This document shows, in pieces, positions 51,319 through 59,796 of a stretch of 64,000 bases of DNA (positions within the stretch are counted from its first letter, which is position 1; every line of letters begins with the position of its first letter). The notes under the pieces were generated by a model. It made no database searches. It had not been told where the DNA came from and saw only the letters and a program-made list of their open reading frames with translations. The position numbers were made by a program, and so were the translations under genes. The DNA is from Methanobacteriota archaeon (GTDB taxonomy: Archaea; Halobacteriota; Methanomicrobia; Methanomicrobiales; Methanoculleaceae). The stretch covers positions 1 to 64,000 of the forward strand of contig JAEWLJ010000020.1 in assembly GCA_023393455.1 (NCBI GenBank), read 5' to 3'.

Positions 51319-52839
51319 ATGACTCATCGAGCACTCACCGCTCTCCTGGTTACATCCGTCCTGCTCCTCATCGCTGCAGCCGGATGCACCACCACAACAG
51401 ACGAGAAGAACGATCCTGGTACACCGGCCGACGAGGCCTACGCCCGGGGGCTCGCCGCATACGGAGCCGCCGACTACCGGGTCGCCGAAGAACGGTTTAC
51501 CGAGGCCTACACCCTCTACACCGATGCCGGCGATACGGATAAGGCGCTGAAATCCCGGAACGCCATCTTCCGGGCGAACCGGACGTATATGGAGTACCCG
51601 TTCGACCGTAGCGCTGCAGAGGCGGCGATGCGGGAGCGGGTCCCCTGGATCGCCGATGCGGCGATAGCCGACTGGCTGGACACCCGGGCCCAGACGATCG
51701 TCTCGGAGAACGAGACGCTCTACTTCTACGACGTCGCCGGGAACTATCTCTACGCGCACCCGGCCGAGATACAGAAGCAGAACGAGAGAGGCGTGGACTT
51801 CGACTACCTCGGCCGGTTCGCCTGGGCACAAGATCAGCCCGAAGGGATCGGGCCGTACGTAAACCCGGTCCGCTACGTGGGCGTCGAGCGGCTCGAGATC
51901 CCGCACGAGGCACTCCCGTCGACGGGAATCCTGAAGATCTGGCTCCCGCTCCCGGTCGAGACGGACGCGCAGAGGAACGTCACCGTCACGAACCTCTCGG
52001 CTCCCGACTACATCGTCGCCGGCCCGTTCACCACGGGGGCTATCGGCTACGTCTACTATGAAGTCCCGGCCGGGGCGGTCAACGGCGACCTCGTCATCAC
52101 GGCCGATATCGCGTTCACCTCCTACGAGCAAATATTCGAGGATATCGACCCGGCGCTGGTCGGGGAGTACAACACGAGCGATCCTGAGTACCTGCTCTAC
52201 ACGAAGTCCGAGCGAAACATCGAACTCACGGACGCCGTCCGGGCGAAGGCACGGGAGATCGTCGGGAACGAGACGAACCCGCACCTCCAGGCGCAGATGA
52301 TCTACTACCACATCATCGAGACCTACCCCTACAGCCACGTCCCGCACGGCTCGATCGATGCCCGGGAGCCCAAAGTGGCCGAGTCCACCTACATGTTCGA
52401 GACCGACCACGGCGACTGCGGCACCCAGAGCACGCTCTTCTCTGCATTCTGCCGGTCGCTCGGGATCCCGGCCCGCACCCTCGGCGGCTACCAGATGATC
52501 ATGGCCGAGACGCCCGGCGGCCACTTCTGGTCGGAGTACTACCTCCCCGGCTACGGCTGGGTCCCGAACGACGTGACCGTTGCCGAGGCAGCCGACTGGG
52601 TCGCCATCCCCGAGGAGAAGCGGACGGCGTTCAAGGAGTACTACGCGGCAAACCTCGACTCCGCACGCCTCGTCATCCAGAAGAACATCGACGCCCCGAT
52701 GGACCCGGTCCTGCCCGACGACGCCGCCATCTTCAGGTGTGTCCGGCAGTCCCCGGCGATCGTCTCCGATACGGCAGACCACGACATCGATCTCTATGGT
52801 ATGGGGTGTTTCGGCATCAGCCTTGAGGGCGTCGACTGA
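51319..52839 (+). CDS. Transglutaminase-like lipoprotein with TPR-like N-terminus
   Basis: A 506-residue exported protein. The signal peptide ends in a lipobox-like AAAGC (Cys near residue 23), so it is probably lipid-anchored outside the cell. Residues 35-75 look like a TPR unit (AYARGLAAYGAADYRVAEERF). The transglutaminase-like core has Cys in HGDCGTQSTLF (about 365), His in GGHFWSEYY (about 398) and Asp in VPNDVTV (about 416), a full catalytic triad. It may cleave or crosslink peptides at the cell surface. Confidence 0.88.
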   Translation: MTHRALTALLVTSVLLLIAAAGCTTTTDEKNDPGTPADEAYARGLAAYGAADYRVAEERFTEAYTLYTDAGDTDKALKSRNAIFRANRTYMEYPFDRSAAEAAMRERVPWIADAAIADWLDTRAQTIVSENETLYFYDVAGNYLYAHPAEIQKQNERGVDFDYLGRFAWAQDQPEGIGPYVNPVRYVGVERLEIPHEALPSTGILKIWLPLPVETDAQRNVTVTNLSAPDYIVAGPFTTGAIGYVYYEVPAGAVNGDLVITADIAFTSYEQIFEDIDPALVGEYNTSDPEYLLYTKSERNIELTDAVRAKAREIVGNETNPHLQAQMIYYHIIETYPYSHVPHGSIDAREPKVAESTYMFETDHGDCGTQSTLFSAFCRSLGIPARTLGGYQMIMAETPGGHFWSEYYLPGYGWVPNDVTVAEAADWVAIPEEKRTAFKEYYAANLDSARLVIQKNIDAPMDPVLPDDAAIFRCVRQSPAIVSDTADHDIDLYGMGCFGISLEGVD

Positions 52840-52848
52840 TCCCACCCA

Positions 52849-52856
52849 TTTTTTTG
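52849..52856 (+). terminator. Poly-T terminator after the transglutaminase gene
   Basis: Seven T follow a short GC stretch, 10 bp after the stop. Confidence 0.45.
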
Positions 52857-52949
52857 GCACGGGTCGCTCTTTCCCGTGGGTATCCCGGAAACAAGATGGA
52901 TTGCCGGTTGCTCTTGATGACGATCGGTTCACTCATGTCTCCGGGCATA

Positions 52950-53090
52950 TCATTCATCAGGAGAAAGGCCTTCTTCATGTTTGTCGAAGCCCTTGAAGAA
53001 ATGCGGGAGGGGTCCATGCGCCCAATCATGCCTCAACTCCGTCTCGCCGCATCCCGGGCAGACCCACACGCCTTCCTGCTCCCGTGACAT
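52950..53090 (-). CDS. Possible 46-residue zinc-ribbon-like protein
   Basis: A short minus-strand frame from ATG 53090 to TGA 52950. The peptide starts MSREQEGVWVCPGCGETELRH and ends HEEGLSPDE. It has one CPGCG knuckle, several His residues (RH, AH, PH) that could complete a metal site, and a balanced amino acid mix unlike the Arg/Pro-rich antisense frames common here. It lies in an otherwise empty gap of about 360 bp. No family is assigned; a real small gene is plausible. Confidence 0.5.
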   Translation of the reverse strand: MSREQEGVWVCPGCGETELRHDWAHGPLPHFFKGFDKHEEGLSPDE

Positions 53091-53205
53091 GCCTGTCACG
53101 GCAGAGGATGGGACCCCGCAATGGCACGACCCGAACATACGTGTGGGTCTTTTGGCGGCCATCCCCGGGAATACCCTATTCTCCCCGGACGACAGAGTTG
53201 ATCTG

Positions 53206-53847
53206 ATGCATATCAAATTCTGCGGAACCGCGAGCCTTGCCGACATGCGGTGCGCAGTCGCCGCCGGTTGCGACGCCGTGGGGTTCATCATGGGCGTGAC
53301 CCATCTGACGAGCGACGCCGTAACCCCCGCGGAAGCGGCCAGGATGATCCGCTGCCTCCCGCCGTTCATCGAACCGGTCGCGGTCACCCACCTCCAGGAG
53401 ACGGAAGACCTCATCAGGCTCGTGAAGGAGTCGCACTGCACGACGCTGCAGGTCCAGGATACCGTCGAGCCGGCCGAACTGGACGACGTCCGCGACGCCC
53501 TCCCGTATGTAACGATCATCAAAGCCGTGCACGTCATGGACAGATCAGCCATCGCGACGGCGAAACGCTACGAGCCTTACACCGACGCGCTCATCCTCGA
53601 CACCAGAACCGCAGAAAGGCTCGGGGGGACAGGGATCCCGCACGACTGGAATATCAGCGCGGAGATCGTGGCGCGCTCGGAGATCCCCGTCATACTCGCA
53701 GGAGGACTCACGCCGGAGAATGTGGCGGAGGCGATACGGAAAGTCCACCCCTACGCGGTCGACGTACATACCGGCGTCAAGAAAGACGACGCCCGCAACC
53801 CGGAAAGAACGCTTACGTTTGCCCGCGAAGCGCGAGGCGCCGGATAA
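53206..53847 (+). CDS. Divergent phosphoribosylanthranilate isomerase (TrpF-like)
   Basis: A 213-residue TIM barrel resembling TrpF. It has KFCGTASLADMRCAVAAGCDAVGFI at the start (Cys as in the usual K-x-C-G), ILDTRTAERLGGTGIPHDW in the position of the second catalytic Asp loop, and VILAGGLTPENVAEAI with VDVHTGVKKDDARN at the phosphate site. These residues support isomerase chemistry. It is outside any trp cluster and differs enough that another substrate is possible. The ATG at 53206 gives the family length. Confidence 0.8.
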   Translation: MHIKFCGTASLADMRCAVAAGCDAVGFIMGVTHLTSDAVTPAEAARMIRCLPPFIEPVAVTHLQETEDLIRLVKESHCTTLQVQDTVEPAELDDVRDALPYVTIIKAVHVMDRSAIATAKRYEPYTDALILDTRTAERLGGTGIPHDWNISAEIVARSEIPVILAGGLTPENVAEAIRKVHPYAVDVHTGVKKDDARNPERTLTFAREARGAG

Positions 53848-53923
53848 GACGAATGTCCGGATCTCGCCGTGCCGGGGGTAAACGCCCCCCGGCACCCGCA
53901 CGGCACACATAAAAAAAGAGAAT

Positions 53924-55198
53924 TCACCGGGCCGGCACCGCCGCCATACCCCTTTCGACCCGGCGGGCCATCTCCTGTTTGACCTTCTGGATCCTCTCCG
54001 CCTGGTCACGCTCGGCAAGACCCGGGCCCGCTTTAGAGACGACCTCCTCGCTTGGGACGCCCTTTGCGTTCATGACGCGCTGGTAGCCGAAACTCGCCCA
54101 GTCGTCCGGAAGCTCGCGCATCCGCACGTACTCCATGTTGTTCGGTGCAAGATCCAGCTGAGCATCGAGGACGCTGTTGACGTAGTCCTTGTTCTGCTCG
54201 AAGACCACCAGGGGCTCGATGACGTCGGTCTTCACGAGGTCCTGGATATCCCGGCCCTCGTACTGCTTGATGAGCCGTGCACACTCGCTGAAGTGCGTGA
54301 CCTCCATCTTCATGAAGTTCTCCCAGATCCCCTTGATCCTCGGGTCGCTCTCCTGCTCTGCGAAGGAATAGTAGAGGTACGCCTCGTTGAGTTCCATCAT
54401 CGCCATCTTCTCGAGCATCGTCTCGTTCGGGTCGCCGAGCAGGCCGTATTGGGTAACGTGCTGCTCCTCGATCTCCGCGATCTCGGCATACAACTGCCGC
54501 GCGATATCGTCGGGATACATGAACCCGTGCGAGCGGTAGTAGAGCATCGTCTGCTGCTCCCCGGCGGTGATCGTGATGTAGTTCATCTTCGTCTTGATCT
54601 CGGCCGTATCCTTGTCGTAGTGCTTGCGCATCGAGTCGTCGGGATGGCGGTGCTCGATGCTCGTCGGCCGCCCGGGCTTCACCTCGGTCCTGCCCTGGAC
54701 GATCGAGTCAGGGTCGCCGCCCTCGATGTAGTCGTAGAGGCAACTGTAGCGGTAGAGGTGATCGAAGTCCTCCAGCAGCGCAAAATCCAGTGTCTGTTTC
54801 ACGTAAGGATCGGGCTCGTTCTGCGCCAGGTTCGCGGTGAGGTCGACCGCGACCTGCTCGTAGCCGAGGGTGGTCTCGATGATCGACTGGTCCGCCGGGT
54901 TGAGCCAGTTGATCGTCTCCTGCTGCTGGGAGTCGATCCGTCGCATCAGGGCCATCGACTTCTTCACCGCGGGGTCCGGGTGCATCCGCTCGATCGCGTG
55001 CGACATCAGGACGGCGTTGTTCTCGATCCCGTTCATGAGGATGATCCGGGTCCGGGTGTAGGCGTCGACCGCCTTTTTGTCGTACGGGGCCGGAACCATA
55101 TCCTTCCAGTTCATGGGCTGCTCTTCGATAGGCATGCCCTCCATCTCAAAGGGTCTGAATTGCGCCATCTCGTCTTCCTCCATACCCCACGGATTCAC
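53924..55198 (-). CDS. Ferritin-like multi-helix protein, unknown function
   Basis: A 424-residue, acidic, helix-rich protein with repeated Glu/His patterns of ferritin-like four-helix bundles. Examples are LLEDFDHLYRYSCLYDYIE, LYAEIAEIEEQHVTQYGLLGD and FMKMEVTHFSECARLIKQYEG, where E-x2-H pairs could bind a di-iron centre. At least two bundles seem to be joined. There is no signal peptide. A TATA-like element lies near 55275. Diiron oxidase, oxygen-stress or iron-storage roles are guesses; the long size is unusual for ferritin or rubrerythrin. Confidence 0.72.
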   Translation of the reverse strand: MNPWGMEEDEMAQFRPFEMEGMPIEEQPMNWKDMVPAPYDKKAVDAYTRTRIILMNGIENNAVLMSHAIERMHPDPAVKKSMALMRRIDSQQQETINWLNPADQSIIETTLGYEQVAVDLTANLAQNEPDPYVKQTLDFALLEDFDHLYRYSCLYDYIEGGDPDSIVQGRTEVKPGRPTSIEHRHPDDSMRKHYDKDTAEIKTKMNYITITAGEQQTMLYYRSHGFMYPDDIARQLYAEIAEIEEQHVTQYGLLGDPNETMLEKMAMMELNEAYLYYSFAEQESDPRIKGIWENFMKMEVTHFSECARLIKQYEGRDIQDLVKTDVIEPLVVFEQNKDYVNSVLDAQLDLAPNNMEYVRMRELPDDWASFGYQRVMNAKGVPSEEVVSKAGPGLAERDQAERIQKVKQEMARRVERGMAAVPAR

Positions 55199-55273
55199 GG
55201 GTACGGGCGGCGAACCCTTGCGATCGCACCCGCACTACAAAAGACCCGGGGGTCGCTCACCATACCGGCCACG

Positions 55274-55284
55274 CCATAAAAACA
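55274..55284 (-). promoter_or_regulatory. TATA box for the ferritin-like gene
   Basis: Minus-strand ATGTTTTTATG lies about 80 bp upstream of the ATG at 55198, the only strong AT element in the gap, implying a leader of about 50 nt. Confidence 0.45.
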
Positions 55285-55402
55285 TAACGACCGGTTGCAA
55301 AAGACGGTCCTCTGACCCGCATCGAGGTGTTCCGGCGCCACCGTCCCTGTGGGAGCGACGTATACGGGACTGCTTGCACGGGATGACGACCGCTACCCGG
55401 GT

Positions 55403-55418
55403 ACGAAATGTTAAGTAT
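55403..55418 (+). promoter_or_regulatory. BRE/TATA-like element for the second hsp20
   Basis: ACGAAATGTTAAGTAT resembles the BRE-TATA of the first hsp20 promoter and lies about 65-80 bp upstream of the start at 55483. Confidence 0.45.
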
Positions 55419-55482
55419 CCCCGCCCAAGAGGGGATGGCCGGTCGCCATCTGAGGGCAACCGGACAGCAGGAGGCATGGATC

Positions 55483-55920
55483 ATGACAGGGAGAGAAGAC
55501 GATCCCCCCGATGCCGGGCGGCGGCAGGATGGGGAGCAGAGAGCGAACAACCGGGAGGGCAAGGAGAGAAGCAGCCGTGATTTCCCCGGCAACTCTGCGG
55601 AGTTCCGGGTCGATATCCTCGAACACGGCGACGAGGTGATCGTCGTTGCGGAACTGCCCGGCGTGGAGTTGGGTGATATCCGGATCAACCTGCTGAATCC
55701 CCAGACTCTACGGATAACAGCGAGGCGCGCCGAGCCGGCTGAGGAGGAGTATTACATCCACGAGCGCGGGGACGGCACCCTGAGCCGGACGATATACCTG
55801 CCCGCGAGCGTGGTGGGGGGAGGCGCCCGGACCGGGTTCAAGAACGGCGTCCTCGAAGTCCGCCTGAAGAAGATGGGGAGAGCGCCCGAACCCAACGGCA
55901 GGATGATCCCGATCGAGTGA
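55483..55920 (+). CDS. Hsp20/alpha-crystallin small heat shock protein, second copy
   Basis: A 145-residue Hsp20. A charged, disordered N-terminus of about 40 residues (many Arg, Glu, Asn) precedes the alpha-crystallin domain (FRVDILEHGDEVIVVAELPGV; RTGFKNGVLEVRLKK) and an IPIE tail. The ATG at 55483 has AGGAGG 8 bases upstream; an earlier frame start at 55408 runs through the promoter. It shares its domain and tail with the 20213 protein but the N-terminus differs, so the two may form different oligomers. Confidence 0.92.
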   Translation: MTGREDDPPDAGRRQDGEQRANNREGKERSSRDFPGNSAEFRVDILEHGDEVIVVAELPGVELGDIRINLLNPQTLRITARRAEPAEEEYYIHERGDGTLSRTIYLPASVVGGGARTGFKNGVLEVRLKKMGRAPEPNGRMIPIE

Positions 55921-55932
55921 CGGGGCGTGGGA

Positions 55933-57261
55933 TCACTGCCAGGCCGCGCACCCGGCCATCCGGGTCGTCACCACCTGGGGGTGGTAGCAGATGACGCTGT
56001 CCCGGGCGGTGATCCTCCCGTTGACCACCTGGTCGATGGCCGTGAGGTGATCCTGCACCCCCCGGGTGAGGAGGTAGTACTCCCGCACGAACTCTTTTCC
56101 CCGTGCACCCATCTCTCGCGCCGTATCCGGGTTCCTGAGGAGGTGGAGGACCCCGTCGGCGGTCTCCTGGATCGTCGAGACCAGGTAGCCGTTCCAGCCG
56201 TCCCGGATCTGGAGCGGTATCCCGCCGACACTCCCGGCGACGACCGGTTTCTCCTTCCAGAGCCCTTCGGTCACCGTCAGCCCGAACCCCTCTTTGATAG
56301 ACTTCTGGACGATCACGTCGGACGCACGCTGGATCGCGTTGATCTCCCGGTGGCTGTCCGGCGGGAGGTCGAGGATATGGATGTCGGGATCGTCCTCGGC
56401 CGTCTCGCGAACCTCGCGCAGGACGATGAAACACTCGGGGTCGTCGCACGCCCGCCCGCCGACGAGGACGAGTTGGCAGGGCGTCTTCCGGCGGACCATC
56501 TTGAACGCCTGGATGACGCCGACCGGGTCTTTGAAGACGTCGTACCGCGAGACCTGGGTGACGATCGGTTTCTCCGGGTCGATGCCGTACTTCGCGAGGG
56601 TTGCGTCGATCTCCGCCGGAGGGAGATCGCGGTTCTTCTCGGAGAGGGGATCGATGAACGGCGGGATGATGAAACTCGGCACGTTCCAGAGGGGGAGATA
56701 CTGGAAACTGGAGAAGATGCCGGCGTGGTACTTCTCGACCAGCCCGCGTAAGATGCTCCCCATGCTCCCGACGGCCGTGGTGGGCACCGTCTCCAGCTGG
56801 ACATGGCACCGCCAGAGCAGCCTCTTTCGCTCGAGTTCTCGTTCCGTCAGGAACTCGATGAGACCGAGCGGCTGGGGATCGTGGATGGTCACAACATCGG
56901 AATCGTCCTCGATCAGCCCGTCGTTCTGCCGCTGGGCCTCCCAGTAGGTCTCGATCATCTCCGGCGAAAATCCCCCTTCCCTCCCCTGAAGGAAGTTATG
57001 GAGCGTCTTTGTCACGTCGAAGAACGCCGGTTCGGCTTCCATGACGCTCCACGTCGCCTCAAGGCCGAGCGCGTTGAGGAAGGGGACATACGAGATCAGG
57101 ATCTCCGAGACGCCGCCTCCGTGGCGAGTCGAGTTGATCTCCTGGAACCTGAGATCCGAGAGACGCTCACCAAGCTCCTCGATCGCCGAAAACTGCTCTT
57201 CACCCACGATCCGCTGGTATTCCTTAAGAGAGGGGAACCCGGGGAGATCCGTAACAATCAT
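55933..57261 (-). CDS. Glycosyltransferase family 4, trehalose synthase TreT-like
   Basis: A 442-residue GT4 enzyme. The N-terminal donor-side motif EINSTRHGGGVSEILISYVP (about 40-59) and the C-terminal KEGFGLTVTEGLWKEKPVV with VGGIPLQIRDG (about 337-372) are typical of the TreT/trehalose phosphorylase branch. TreT joins NDP-glucose and glucose to trehalose. A start at 57261 (MIVTDLPG) is preferred over 57282. It faces the hsp20 gene tail to tail, consistent with a stress-protectant role; substrate is inferred. Confidence 0.82.
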   Translation of the reverse strand: MIVTDLPGFPSLKEYQRIVGEEQFSAIEELGERLSDLRFQEINSTRHGGGVSEILISYVPFLNALGLEATWSVMEAEPAFFDVTKTLHNFLQGREGGFSPEMIETYWEAQRQNDGLIEDDSDVVTIHDPQPLGLIEFLTERELERKRLLWRCHVQLETVPTTAVGSMGSILRGLVEKYHAGIFSSFQYLPLWNVPSFIIPPFIDPLSEKNRDLPPAEIDATLAKYGIDPEKPIVTQVSRYDVFKDPVGVIQAFKMVRRKTPCQLVLVGGRACDDPECFIVLREVRETAEDDPDIHILDLPPDSHREINAIQRASDVIVQKSIKEGFGLTVTEGLWKEKPVVAGSVGGIPLQIRDGWNGYLVSTIQETADGVLHLLRNPDTAREMGARGKEFVREYYLLTRGVQDHLTAIDQVVNGRITARDSVICYHPQVVTTRMAGCAAWQ

Positions 57262-57351
57262 GCGAGGAACACTACCGGGCAATACGCACCCACCCGATAA
57301 AATGCCTTTCGGTAGGGGAGAGGATGTCGCGGGCGCGCGTCCAAAACGGGG

Positions 57352-57777
57352 TCAGCCGCTTCTGACCGGCAGGGTCCGGTGAGTGTCGTCGTCCCTGCGA
57401 GAAGAAGCGTCGCGGGGAAGGGCCTTCTCCAGGGCGGTCTTCAACTCGGCAAGAGAGATGGGCTTTTCCAGGACCCCGACGATATCATCCTTATACCTCG
57501 AGTACTCCTCCGGCCAGACGTGTTTCGCGGTGAAGAGCAGGACAGGGATATCCTTGTATTCGTCGTTTCGTTTGAGTTCTTCCAGGAACTGCCATCCGTC
57601 TATAGGAGACATCATCACGTCAAGAATAATGAGTGCGGGCTTCTCTTTCTTGATCGCCCGGAGAGCGTCCCATCCGTTGTGAACAAGGAGCGGTTCGCGG
57701 TCGATCTTCTTGAGCAGCAGTTCCATAACTTCCAGTGTCGGCAGGTCGTCGTCAACGACCATGATCTTGTTTCCCAA
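57352..57777 (-). CDS. Response regulator (receiver domain only)
   Basis: A 141-residue CheY-like receiver with no output domain. The acidic pocket D9-D10, phosphate acceptor D53 (ALIILDVMMSP), T83 (LLFTA) and K105 (LEKPISLAE) are all present. A short basic tail follows. It is 3 bp after the histidine kinase gene, so they form a two-component pair. Output must come from protein interaction, as is common in methanogens. Confidence 0.93.
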   Translation of the reverse strand: MGNKIMVVDDDLPTLEVMELLLKKIDREPLLVHNGWDALRAIKKEKPALIILDVMMSPIDGWQFLEELKRNDEYKDIPVLLFTAKHVWPEEYSRYKDDIVGVLEKPISLAELKTALEKALPRDASSRRDDDTHRTLPVRSG

Positions 57778-57780
57778 AGT

Positions 57781-59577
57781 TCATACCTCCCTCGGTATCC
57801 TGATGGTGAAGGTGCTCCCTTCGCCCACCTCGCTCGTAACCGTTATGTCTCCCCCGTGCAATCGGACATATTTGTCCGCGATCGAGAGCCCAAGGCCGGT
57901 ACTGCCGCCTTTGCAGGCCTGTTCTCCGGCGCCCCCTATGTAGAACGGCTCAAAGATCGATCCGATGATATTTTTGGGGATACCGATGCCATTATCACAC
58001 ACCATAATATAATGGTTTTCATTCGATCTCGTATACCGGATCCACACCTTCTCTGGCGGTTCATTATACTTAACGGCATTCGACACCAGCCCCATCACCG
58101 TCATGGAAAGCCGATCAGGGTCTCCCAGAATACGGACGTTATCGGGTATTTCGTTATAAATCAGGGCACTTTTTCCGTAGCCGCCCTCAGAGACAGTGGC
58201 ATCCACGAGCTCGCGGAGGGGTATCTGCTGGATGGTCAGATCAACGTAGCCCATCGTGAGCAGACTGAGCTCGACTGTCCTCTCCACCACAGCCTGCTCC
58301 TGGTCGGCGCACGCAAGGCAGGTCTTGAGGATCTTCTCCGTATCCTCCGTGATGCCGTAATAACCGGGATCTTCGATGATCATCCTCAGATAGCCGAGGA
58401 GCGGTTGCAACGGGGTGCGCGACTCGTGGGCCAGTTTGGTGACGAGTTCCTTCCACTGTTCGACCTCCCAGGAGAGCTGCCTGCACGCAAGCCTCTGCCG
58501 CCGCATCTCGGTGATATCCCGCGCCGACCCCACGACGCCGGTGAACCCACCTTCCACCACGGTATACGGCGCGATCGAGATAGAGAAGGTATGCCGGGTG
58601 CCTGCGACATCCACGTCGAGATCGTAACAGGAACTCTCCTGCCCCTCGATCGCCTTCTGGATCCATTCCATGCACTGCGCGGCGATATCGCCGGGCAGGA
58701 GGGCGTCCACACCCTTCCCGACAAGATCTTCAGGAGAGAGCCCATACTCGGGCGCACGGGTCCAGGTGAAATGCACGAAGCGGCCCGCGGCATCCAGCAT
58801 GAAGAAGATCTCGTTTGTCTGCCGGATGAGGTCTAGCAGCCGCCTGTTCGACTGGATGAGGCCGTCGTTCTCGCCGAGAAGCCTGCCGGTGTCGACGATC
58901 GTGCACTCGAAGAGGTTCTCGGCAGGGATGACCCTGCCGGAGAGAAGAACTCTCCTGGCATCGCCGCTACGCGCGTAGAACGCCATCTCCACGTTTCCCA
59001 CGTAGCCTTCCCGCCCCATCTCCTCGATGAACCACGCTTTGCCGGTTTCGTCCGCCCAGAAAGCCTCTGCCGGGGTGCCGACGAGTTCCCGGGGGGCGTA
59101 ACCGAGGATCTCGGCACACTTCCTGCTGACGCAGACGACGCGGAGGGTCTCCGGGTCGCAGAGGAATCTCGCAGTCCGGGTATCCTCCACGATCCGCCTG
59201 CACCGGGAGGCGGCCAGGTGCGAATCCTGCGAAAAGAGCGTCGCGGCCCCGAAGACCCAGAAGATGATCATCGTGTGCAGCCCCGTCACCACGGGGTCGA
59301 CGGCAAAACCGAAGTTCGAGAGATAGGCACGGATGATCACGAACCCGGCAACCAGGAACGCTGTCGTCGCGAACGCCTGCCGGGGAAACCAGAGAGCAAC
59401 GAGGAGTACCGGGATGCAGTAAACCAGGGGAGAGAGGAGCTGGGCGTTCATCGGTGTGGCCGTGGTGAGCATGAGGGATGTCGCCGAGAACGAGACCAAC
59501 ACAATCATTTTGACGAGATCCGTCCCGGTAAAGAGATCCTCGCGAATGCGGCTTGTGAGACTCTGGTTCGGGTGCAT
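57781..59577 (-). CDS. Membrane PAS-domain sensor histidine kinase
   Basis: A 598-residue kinase. Hydrophobic segments span about residues 25-115 (MIVLVSFSATSLMLTT; LLVALWFPRQAFATTAFLVAG). Two PAS domains follow (about 125-240 with ILGYAPRELVG; about 245-365 with EYGLSPEDLVGKG). The H box is LAHESRTPLQPLLGY (about 381), the N box LVSNAVKYNEPP, then DNGIGIP and GGSTGLGLSIADKYV. The ATG at 59577 is chosen. A TATA box about 35 bp upstream suggests a nearly leaderless mRNA. Confidence 0.93.
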   Translation of the reverse strand: MHPNQSLTSRIREDLFTGTDLVKMIVLVSFSATSLMLTTATPMNAQLLSPLVYCIPVLLVALWFPRQAFATTAFLVAGFVIIRAYLSNFGFAVDPVVTGLHTMIIFWVFGAATLFSQDSHLAASRCRRIVEDTRTARFLCDPETLRVVCVSRKCAEILGYAPRELVGTPAEAFWADETGKAWFIEEMGREGYVGNVEMAFYARSGDARRVLLSGRVIPAENLFECTIVDTGRLLGENDGLIQSNRRLLDLIRQTNEIFFMLDAAGRFVHFTWTRAPEYGLSPEDLVGKGVDALLPGDIAAQCMEWIQKAIEGQESSCYDLDVDVAGTRHTFSISIAPYTVVEGGFTGVVGSARDITEMRRQRLACRQLSWEVEQWKELVTKLAHESRTPLQPLLGYLRMIIEDPGYYGITEDTEKILKTCLACADQEQAVVERTVELSLLTMGYVDLTIQQIPLRELVDATVSEGGYGKSALIYNEIPDNVRILGDPDRLSMTVMGLVSNAVKYNEPPEKVWIRYTRSNENHYIMVCDNGIGIPKNIIGSIFEPFYIGGAGEQACKGGSTGLGLSIADKYVRLHGGDITVTSEVGEGSTFTIRIPREV

Positions 59578-59604
59578 AGACAATGTAGAGAATATTCCCG
59601 GAGG

Positions 59605-59616
59605 TCATATAAAAGA
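59605..59616 (-). promoter_or_regulatory. TATA box for the kinase/regulator pair
   Basis: Minus-strand CTTTTATATGAC lies so that the start would fall within a few bases of the kinase ATG at 59577. Confidence 0.5.
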
Positions 59617-59763
59617 TATTCGAAATACCCGGCCGATAACCGGCAGTGTTTGAGAAAAAGGAGTGCAGTTCTTTGAAATTTCGGAGCAGAACCCCGAATA
59701 TTTTTCAGTTCACGAAGGGGAGAGGGCAGGAGAACCGGCAGGCCCAATACCGCCGGAGAAGGA

Positions 59764-59772
59764 GCATATATG
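59764..59772 (+). promoter_or_regulatory. TATA box for the pyrimidinone reductase gene
   Basis: GCATATATG is centred about 28 bp upstream of the ATG at 59797, which places the start at or next to the ATG (leaderless). Confidence 0.45.
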
Positions 59773-59796
59773 AAGATCGGCGTGCAACCCTAGATT

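Noticed and set aside
50735..51334. 199-residue minus-strand frame downstream of tRNA-Phe
   Set aside because: Composition is Arg/Pro-rich with two VMIPLR segments that come from the AATGGGATCATAAC DNA repeat. No family, no clear ribosome site. Left as non-coding.
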